Below are positions 5,197 through 10,425 of a stretch of 10,425 nt of DNA, in pieces. This DNA comes from Rhodospirillaceae bacterium (GTDB taxonomy: Bacteria > Pseudomonadota > Alphaproteobacteria > UBA7985). The stretch is taken from contig PAFB01000049.1 of assembly GCA_002700865.1 (NCBI GenBank), positions 1-10,425 of the forward strand, read 5' to 3'. Every line of letters begins with the position of its first letter. Within the stretch, counting starts at the first letter, position 1. The position numbers and the translations under genes were made by a program. The notes under the pieces were generated by a model. That model made no database searches and was not told where the DNA came from. It was given only the letters and a program-made list of their open reading frames with translations.

Positions 5197-8061
5197 ATGA
5201 GCGACACTGAGAACGCCCGCGATTTCCGGGACACGGTAACGACCCCGGAAACAGCTTTTCCTATGCGCGGCAATCTGCCGACCCGCGAACCTGAATGGCT
5301 AGCAAAATGGGAGGAAATGGGCCTGTTTGAGCGGATTCGCGAGGAATCCAAAGGACGCCCAAAGTTCGTCCTTCACGATGGTCCTCCCTACGCCAACGGC
5401 AACCTTCACATTGGCCACGCGCTCAACAAGATTCTCAAAGACGTGATCAACCGCAGCCATCAGATGCTCGGCAAAGACGCGCACTACGTGCCCGGCTGGG
5501 ACTGTCACGGTCTGCCCATTGAATGGAAGATCGAAGAACAATACCGTGAGCGCGGGCAGGACAAGGACGACGTGGACGTTATTGAGTTCCGCCGTGAATG
5601 CCGCGACTTCGCCCAAGGCTGGGTCGAAGAGCAAACGCGCCAGTTCAAGCGCTTGGGCGTGTTGGGTAACTGGGACCAGCCTTACCTGACCATGCATTAT
5701 GATTCCGAAGCGCAGATCGTGCGCGAGCTGGGTAAATTCCTGCTCGATGGACAGCTCTATAAAGGGAACAAGCCGGTGCTGTGGTCGGTAGTGGAAAAGA
5801 CCGCGCTGGCTGATGCCGAGGTCGAATACTACCCGCACAAATCCGTCACCATCTGGGTCAAGTTCCCGATCACTGCGGCCCCGCAGGCTGAGTTGGTCGG
5901 TGCCAAAGCTGTGATTTGGACCACGACCACGTGGACCATCCCGGGCAACCGGGCCATGGCTTTTCATGACGAAATCAAATACGGCGTATACCGGGTTGAC
6001 GCGGTCGCCGAAGGCTCCCTGGCACAAGTCGGTGAGCGACTGATCATCGCCGATGAAACCGCTGAAGCGACAGCGCAGGCCGCCAAAATCGAAGGCTGGA
6101 CCCGCGAAGACCTCAGCGTTGATCTCACCGGTGCCATCGCCCACCATCCGCTCAAGGGGCAGGGCTACGACTACGACGTGCCGATGTTCCATGGTGACTA
6201 CGTCACCACGGAGCAGGGGACAGGGCTGGTTCATATTGCGCCCGGACACGGCTTCGATGACTGGCAACTCGCGACCGTCAAGCATGGTATCGAAGTTCCA
6301 ATGACCGTGGCCGAAGATGGCAGCTTTTATGACCACGTTCCGCTATTCGCCGGGCTGACGGTCTATAACCAAAAAGGCAAAGACGGGACGGCGCTTGGGC
6401 CAATCCTCAAGGCCATGATCGAAGCTGGCGGTTTGCTCGCTAAAGGCAAGCTGGAGCACTCCTATCCGCATTCCTGGCGCTCCAAGGCCCCGCTGATTTT
6501 CCGCAATACGGCGCAGTGGTTCATCTCTATGGAGGAAAAGGGCCTTCGGAAAGGTGCACTGAAAGCGCTGAGTGAGACTGGATTTGTGCCTGAGCAAGGC
6601 CGCAACCGCATCACGTCGATGATTGAGAGCCGCCCGGACTGGTGTGTTTCGCGCCAACGCGTCTGGGGTGTTCCGTTGCCGATCTTCGTGCGTAAGTCTG
6701 ACGGACAGCCACTGCGAGACCCCGCCGTGATCGAGCGCATCGCTGAGGCTTATGAAAAGGAAGGCGGGGACGCCTGGTTCAACAGCCCCGCTTCACGCTT
6801 TTTGGGCAACGACTACAACCCGGACGATTTCGAGCAAGGCAAAGACGTCGTTGAAGTCTGGTTCGACAGTGGGGCAACCCATGCCTTTGTGCTGGAAAAG
6901 CGGCCAGAGCTGAAATGGCCAGCGGACCTGTACCTTGAAGGGTCGGATCAGCACCGCGGCTGGTTCCACTCCTCCCTGTTGGTTGGCGTCGGCACGCGAG
7001 GTCGCGCGCCCTATGACTCCATTCTCACCCACGGTTTCGTGCTGGATGAGAAGGGCAACAAAATGTCGAAGTCGCTGGGCAACGTGACCGCGCCCGATGA
7101 CGTGGCCAAACAATTTGGCATCGATATTTTGCGCCTGTGGGTGGTGGCATCGGACTACAGCGACGATTTACGCATCGGGCCGGCAATCCTGAAGCACTCA
7201 GCGGACGCTTATCGCCGGTTCCGAAACACCTTGCGATTTACGCTGGGCAACCTCGGAACTTTCCAGCCGTCACAGGCCGTGCCTTATGCCGATTTGCCGG
7301 AGTTGGAGCAGTGGGTTTTGCATCGCCTCAGCGAGTTGGACGCCTTGGTTCGCTCCTCGGCTGAGGCTTATGACTTTCACCGACTTTACACCGAACTGCA
7401 TAACTTCTGCGCGGTGGATCTGTCGGCGCTCTATTTCGACATTCGCAAGGACGCGCTCTATTGCGATGCCCCAGACAGCCTGCGGGCAAGGGCGGCTCGG
7501 ACGGTTCTGGCGGAGTGTTTCTCCTGCTTGACCGCGTGGCTCGCGCCAATTTTGGCGTTTACGGCCGAAGAAGCCTGGATGACGCGGGCTGAGGACGAAA
7601 AGGATCTGCCTGAAAAGCTCGTGGACACAGACTCCGTGCACTTGCGCACCATTCCCGACATCCCATCGGCTTGGGCGAACCCAGCGCTGGCGGACAAGTG
7701 GGCCAAGGTGTTCGCGGTTCGCAGGGTCATCACGGCGGCACTGGAACCGCTGCGTCAGGAAAAGACCATCGGCTCCAGCCTGCAAGCAGCGCCAAAGGTG
7801 CACCTGTCTGACGACATGCACAGCGCCGTTTCCGGCGTTGATTTCACCGAGGTTGCCATCGTGTCGAATGTGCAGATCAGCGCAGGCAAAGGGCCGGCTG
7901 ATGCTGTGCGGGTGGAGGACATTCCCGGCGTTGCAGTTGAACCGTCTCTGGCCAAGGGCGAGAAATGTCAGCGTTGCTGGCAGGTGCTGCCTGAAGTCGC
8001 GCTGCATCCAAACCGCATCTGCGCGCGCTGTGATACGGCTGTTTTGGCTCAGGGGGCCTGA
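5197..8061 (+). CDS. ileS: Isoleucyl-tRNA synthetase
   Basis: Class Ia aminoacyl-tRNA synthetase that charges tRNA-Ile and edits misactivated valine. It has 954 residues, normal for the zinc-containing bacterial type. The N-terminus (TVTTPETAFPMRGNLPTREPEWL) is typical. The ATP-binding HIGH motif is at 71-74 (YANGNLHIGHALNK). The CP1 editing domain includes the Thr-rich WTTTTWTIPGNRA (241 on) and GTGLVHIAPGHGFDDW (341-356) with the conserved Asp. Further blocks are DWCVSRQRVWGVPLP, EVWFDSGATH and LEGSDQHRGWFHSSLL. KMSKS is at 622-626. The C-terminal zinc finger has Cys924, Cys927, Cys942 and Cys945 (KCQRCW...ICARC). ATG 5197 gives the expected N-terminus, although its Shine-Dalgarno sequence is weak. 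The 98 bases before it show no clear promoter or terminator, so it may be read from ispG-ribF or from an unrecognised promoter. lspA follows after 3 bases, a pairing common in bacteria. Confidence 0.98.
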   Translation: MSDTENARDFRDTVTTPETAFPMRGNLPTREPEWLAKWEEMGLFERIREESKGRPKFVLHDGPPYANGNLHIGHALNKILKDVINRSHQMLGKDAHYVPGWDCHGLPIEWKIEEQYRERGQDKDDVDVIEFRRECRDFAQGWVEEQTRQFKRLGVLGNWDQPYLTMHYDSEAQIVRELGKFLLDGQLYKGNKPVLWSVVEKTALADAEVEYYPHKSVTIWVKFPITAAPQAELVGAKAVIWTTTTWTIPGNRAMAFHDEIKYGVYRVDAVAEGSLAQVGERLIIADETAEATAQAAKIEGWTREDLSVDLTGAIAHHPLKGQGYDYDVPMFHGDYVTTEQGTGLVHIAPGHGFDDWQLATVKHGIEVPMTVAEDGSFYDHVPLFAGLTVYNQKGKDGTALGPILKAMIEAGGLLAKGKLEHSYPHSWRSKAPLIFRNTAQWFISMEEKGLRKGALKALSETGFVPEQGRNRITSMIESRPDWCVSRQRVWGVPLPIFVRKSDGQPLRDPAVIERIAEAYEKEGGDAWFNSPASRFLGNDYNPDDFEQGKDVVEVWFDSGATHAFVLEKRPELKWPADLYLEGSDQHRGWFHSSLLVGVGTRGRAPYDSILTHGFVLDEKGNKMSKSLGNVTAPDDVAKQFGIDILRLWVVASDYSDDLRIGPAILKHSADAYRRFRNTLRFTLGNLGTFQPSQAVPYADLPELEQWVLHRLSELDALVRSSAEAYDFHRLYTELHNFCAVDLSALYFDIRKDALYCDAPDSLRARAARTVLAECFSCLTAWLAPILAFTAEEAWMTRAEDEKDLPEKLVDTDSVHLRTIPDIPSAWANPALADKWAKVFAVRRVITAALEPLRQEKTIGSSLQAAPKVHLSDDMHSAVSGVDFTEVAIVSNVQISAGKGPADAVRVEDIPGVAVEPSLAKGEKCQRCWQVLPEVALHPNRICARCDTAVLAQGA

Positions 8062-8064
8062 TAG

Positions 8065-8562
8065 ATGTTCCGCTGGGGCCTCCTCCTCGCGTTGGCTGTG
8101 CTGGCTCTGGATCAACTGACCAAAGCCCTCATCGTCGCCAATATCACCCAGTCAACCGCTGCAGGCCTCGACATCCGCGAAATCACGCCGTTCTTCAACA
8201 TTTGGCACGTGCGCAATTCGGGGATTGCCTTTTCGCTGGGTAATTTTAGCGACGGTGGACGGTATTTCATTGGCATTCTGGCCTTTGCCGTATCCGGATT
8301 CCTCGTCTATCTCGGCACCAAGACCAGCAAGCGTCTGGTGATCAGCGCTTACGCTCTGATTGCGGGGGGGGCTGTGGGCAATGCTTTTGATCGCCTCAAT
8401 CCCGGTCGGCAAACCGTGGTCGATTTCCTTGATTTCCACATCGGAACCTTCCATTGGCCTTCGTTCAACGTCGCAGATATGGCGATTGTCCTTGGCGTCG
8501 CCCTAATTCTCACCGATATGCTATTCTTCGCAGAGAAGCAGGAAACCAATTCGACGGAGTAG
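8065..8562 (+). CDS. lspA: Lipoprotein signal peptidase (signal peptidase II)
   Basis: Inner-membrane aspartic protease that removes the signal peptide of prolipoproteins after diacylglycerol is attached to the lipobox Cys. It has 165 residues and four hydrophobic segments (about 3-25, 65-84, 91-107, 138-156). The N-terminal DQLTK (16-20) and NSGIAFSL (51-58) are family hallmarks. The catalytic pair is Asp120 (VVDFLDF) and Asp138 (FNVADMAI), separated by 18 residues as in E. coli Asp123/Asp141; GNAFDRL precedes them. Start ATG 8065 is 3 bases after the ileS stop, with an AGGGGG ribosome site at 8051-8056 inside ileS, indicating cotranscription. A run of eight G bases at 8364-8371 encodes part of AGGA. 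The next gene is itself a lipobox protein and a likely substrate. Confidence 0.97.
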   Translation: MFRWGLLLALAVLALDQLTKALIVANITQSTAAGLDIREITPFFNIWHVRNSGIAFSLGNFSDGGRYFIGILAFAVSGFLVYLGTKTSKRLVISAYALIAGGAVGNAFDRLNPGRQTVVDFLDFHIGTFHWPSFNVADMAIVLGVALILTDMLFFAEKQETNSTE

Positions 8563-8573
8563 AAGGCGCACCG

Positions 8574-9230
8574 ATGCTGGGTTCACGGGTCTTATCAGTT
8601 CTGATTCTTGGGGGTGCTGGGTTGGTCCTGACCGGCTGTGGCGCGGTGTCTCAAGGACTGGGGAGTGTGACCAGCGAAGGCTTGGTGGACGAATACGCCA
8701 TCCCGCAAAACCGCGGCCTCGCTTACCCCACGGACTTTTCCCGCCTGCCAACCCCACAAAACCCACGCGGTGTTGAGGCCAGCTTGCCTTCGCAGTCGGA
8801 AATTGAGTCGCTGATGTTTACGCTTGAGCCTGAACCGGTTGAGGAATACGTGCCCCTTACGGTCGTAACCGGCACGGTTCCCGAGTATCAGCCCATCGGT
8901 CGCATCGTGGGCAGTGGATCGAGTGGCGCTGCGCAACAAGCCACGGTTTCGGCTCAAACCACGGCAGCCGGGTCGATTTACCCGGTGTATGATACGGCCC
9001 CAGCAGTCACCCCTGCATCCGCCCCTGTTGCTCCTGTCTCTGCATCTGCATCTTCATCGGATGCGGTCGTGGTGCTGAGCCCTGAAGAAGCCGCGGCCCT
9101 AAGCGCGCTCGCCATCGGCGCGCCGGTGTACGCTGTGCCCCCTGCTGCACCCATAAACAGCGCTCAAATCATCACATTTCTGCCAGATGGGGTGACAGCC
9201 GTCGGTGCGCCGGTCGTTTTACAGCGCTGA
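8574..9230 (+). CDS. BamF-like (DUF3035-type) lipoprotein
   Basis: Predicted outer-membrane lipoprotein of 218 residues. Signal peptide 1-21 ends in lipobox LTGC with Cys22. The segment after it, SEGLVDEYAIPQNRGLAYPTDFSRLPTPQNPRG, resembles the DEF-x-V...APL-x-xPPDF-x-LP-x-P signature of the DUF3035/BamF family. In Caulobacter, BamF is an accessory subunit of the beta-barrel assembly machine; that role here is inferred from the short motif and gene position. The rest (about 110-218) is Ala/Pro/Val/Ser-rich low complexity with no recognised domain, longer than the conserved core needs. ATG 8574 is chosen because GAAGG lies 7-8 bases upstream and it begins the signal peptide; the same frame is open further upstream only as an overlap with lspA. 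It follows lspA by 11 bases and is probably in the ileS-lspA transcript. A possible terminator follows it. Confidence 0.75.
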   Translation: MLGSRVLSVLILGGAGLVLTGCGAVSQGLGSVTSEGLVDEYAIPQNRGLAYPTDFSRLPTPQNPRGVEASLPSQSEIESLMFTLEPEPVEEYVPLTVVTGTVPEYQPIGRIVGSGSSGAAQQATVSAQTTAAGSIYPVYDTAPAVTPASAPVAPVSASASSSDAVVVLSPEEAAALSALAIGAPVYAVPPAAPINSAQIITFLPDGVTAVGAPVVLQR

Positions 9231-9264
9231 CGCCCCATATCTCTTTCGAGAAAATGAAGCTCTG

Positions 9265-9288
9265 CCGCGACGCTCAGTGCGCGGTTTT
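9265..9288 (+). terminator. Possible intrinsic terminator between the BamF-like and M16 genes
   Basis: CCGCG (9265-9269) pairs with CGCGG (9280-9284) around a 10-base loop, followed at once by TTTT and then CCTTTCC. The stem is short and the loop is large, so it may be weak or only attenuate. It lies 34 bases after the BamF-like stop codon. Confidence 0.35.
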
Positions 9289-9312
9289 CCTTTCCGGTTG
9301 TTAGGAGAGATG

Positions 9313-10425
9313 ATGAAACGACTGATGCTTGCCCTTTCCGGTGCCGTGAGCGGTGCCTTTACCCTGTTTGCCAGTACCCCCGCTCTGGCGCTCTATGAGC
9401 AGGCCCGATGGTTTACGCTCCACAATGGCATGGATGTCATCGTGATCGAAAACCACCGTGCACCAGCGGTTCATGCGCGGGTTGTTTACAAGGTTGGCGC
9501 GCTGGATGAACAGCCGGGCCAATACGGCATTGCGCACGTGCTCGAACACATGATGTTCCGTGGCTCCCCAGCCTACAAAGGCCGTGCGCTGGCGCCCGGG
9601 GAATATGACAGCGAGCTGGGCCGGATCGGCGCGACAGATAACGCATCAACGTCGGCAAACGTCACCAGCTACTATGCGCTGATGGGATCGGAGCATCTGG
9701 AATTGTTTATCGAGATGAATGCCATCCTGATGAACGGGCTCAACGCCGACAGCGAGCAGCTGGAGAATGAAAAGGGCGTTGTGCAGCAGGAATTTCGTCA
9801 GCGCTGGGAAAACAACCCCACCGCCCGCGCAACCCATGAACTGCGCGCGGCCTTGCGCGGTGCCAGTGCCTACGATCATCCCGTCATTGGTTTTGAGGAG
9901 GATTTTCAAGGACTGACCTCTCAGGATTTGCTCGATTTTCACGCCGCTTGGTATCAGCCCAACAACGCCGTTCTGATCGTGTCTGGTGATGTCCTGCCGG
10001 AAGATGTGCTGGTCATGGCGGAAAAGCACTTTGGCGATTTTCCGGCTGGCGACGTGCCCGCGCGCCTGCGGCCTGATGCAGAGCGACCATTTGAACCGGG
10101 TTTTGAGACCGTCACAGATGCCCTGATTACAAAAGCTTCGGCACGCCGGGCCTGGCGCCTGCCCGAAGTCGTTCCCGAGAAGGGACCGGAGGCTTTCCGC
10201 ACCTGCTACGCGGCGCGCTTGCTCACCTCGATGTTAACCAGCGGATTGGACGCACCCTTTACCCGCTATCTACAAACCGAGCGCCAAATCGCGCTCAGTG
10301 CGGGGTTCAGTCTCGTGTTGGATGAGGGGCAGGATTGGGCGCTGCTCAACGTTGATCCGGTTGAAGGGATCGACGCGGTTGAAGTGCTCGACGAAGCCGA
10401 AGTTTTCCTGCGCAACTGGCTCGCC
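9313..10425 (+). CDS. M16 family (pitrilysin/insulinase-type) zinc metallopeptidase, C-terminus beyond window
   Basis: Predicted periplasmic zinc protease; 371 residues are visible before the edge and about 60-90 more are expected for a usual 430-460-residue single-unit M16 protein. Signal peptide 1-26 ends ALA before LYEQ, a good signal peptidase I site. The M16 N-domain starts FTLHNGMDVIVIENHRAP and carries the inverted zinc motif HxxEH as His75-Val-Leu-Glu78-His79 (HVLEHMMFRG). The third zinc ligand is probably a Glu in LENEKGVVQQE (151-160). NNAVLIVSGDV (about 217-227) and the segment from about 297 belong to the M16 C-domain. All visible catalytic residues are intact, so this is the active rather than the inactive partner. 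ATG 9313 is preferred over ATG 9310 because AGGAG at 9303-9307 then has 5 rather than 2 bases of spacing. In several alphaproteobacteria, as I recall, a second M16 gene follows, giving a two-subunit peptidase; that lies outside the window. Confidence 0.93.
   Translation, partial: MKRLMLALSGAVSGAFTLFASTPALALYEQARWFTLHNGMDVIVIENHRAPAVHARVVYKVGALDEQPGQYGIAHVLEHMMFRGSPAYKGRALAPGEYDSELGRIGATDNASTSANVTSYYALMGSEHLELFIEMNAILMNGLNADSEQLENEKGVVQQEFRQRWENNPTARATHELRAALRGASAYDHPVIGFEEDFQGLTSQDLLDFHAAWYQPNNAVLIVSGDVLPEDVLVMAEKHFGDFPAGDVPARLRPDAERPFEPGFETVTDALITKASARRAWRLPEVVPEKGPEAFRTCYAARLLTSMLTSGLDAPFTRYLQTERQIALSAGFSLVLDEGQDWALLNVDPVEGIDAVEVLDEAEVFLRNWLA

Noticed and set aside
5299..6336. Long minus-strand open frame inside ileS
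   Set aside because: It lies entirely within the well-supported isoleucyl-tRNA synthetase gene and shows no recognisable protein signature.

Overview
The window looks like chromosomal DNA from a moderately GC-rich alphaproteobacterium. Three points support this: a ribF-ileS-lspA-(BamF/DUF3035-like lipoprotein)-M16 peptidase gene run, which I recall from alphaproteobacterial groups such as Rhodospirillales; the DEY-x-P...YPTDF signature of a BamF-type lipoprotein; and a penicillin-binding-protein-activator-like lipoprotein of the alphaproteobacterial kind. I cannot name a genus.

Left part, minus strand (1-2761). Transcription runs leftward. The first gene (1252-2736) encodes a lipoprotein with a periplasmic-binding-protein fold of the LpoA/LppC-like type, ending in a Ser/Thr-rich tail. 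A strong hairpin (1188-1215) follows its stop codon. Next comes an AT-rich stretch of about 290 bases with a candidate promoter and dyad. A secreted or surface protein gene then starts and runs off the left edge. Its visible part has a signal-peptide-like start, a Gln/Thr/Asp-rich domain, a Gly/Ala-rich hydrophobic segment and Gly-Asp-Gly-Thr repeats encoded by a 24-base tandem DNA repeat. Its start codon is a puzzle: no ATG or GTG sits where the signal sequence begins.

Central divergent region (2737-3017). About 280 bases separate the minus-strand lipoprotein gene from ispG. It holds a three-copy pentamer repeat that forms part of the lipoprotein gene's Shine-Dalgarno region, and a near-perfect 16-base palindrome two bases upstream of the ispG Shine-Dalgarno sequence.

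Right part, plus strand (3018-10425). The order is ispG, ribF, ileS, lspA, BamF-like lipoprotein gene, M16 zinc peptidase gene (cut by the right edge). ispG and ribF overlap by four bases (GTGA). lspA starts 3 bases after the ileS stop, and the BamF-like gene starts 11 bases after lspA. A possible intrinsic terminator separates the BamF-like gene from the M16 gene. Functionally this is housekeeping: isoprenoid precursor synthesis (MEP pathway), FMN/FAD synthesis, isoleucyl-tRNA charging, lipoprotein signal-peptide cleavage, probable outer-membrane assembly and periplasmic proteolysis. LspA would process the two lipoproteins seen here.

I found no defence system, mobile element, CRISPR array, tRNA or rRNA gene. 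The least ordinary part is the repeat-bearing surface protein at the left edge with its AT-rich leader. I see no convincing evidence for an undescribed multi-gene system.
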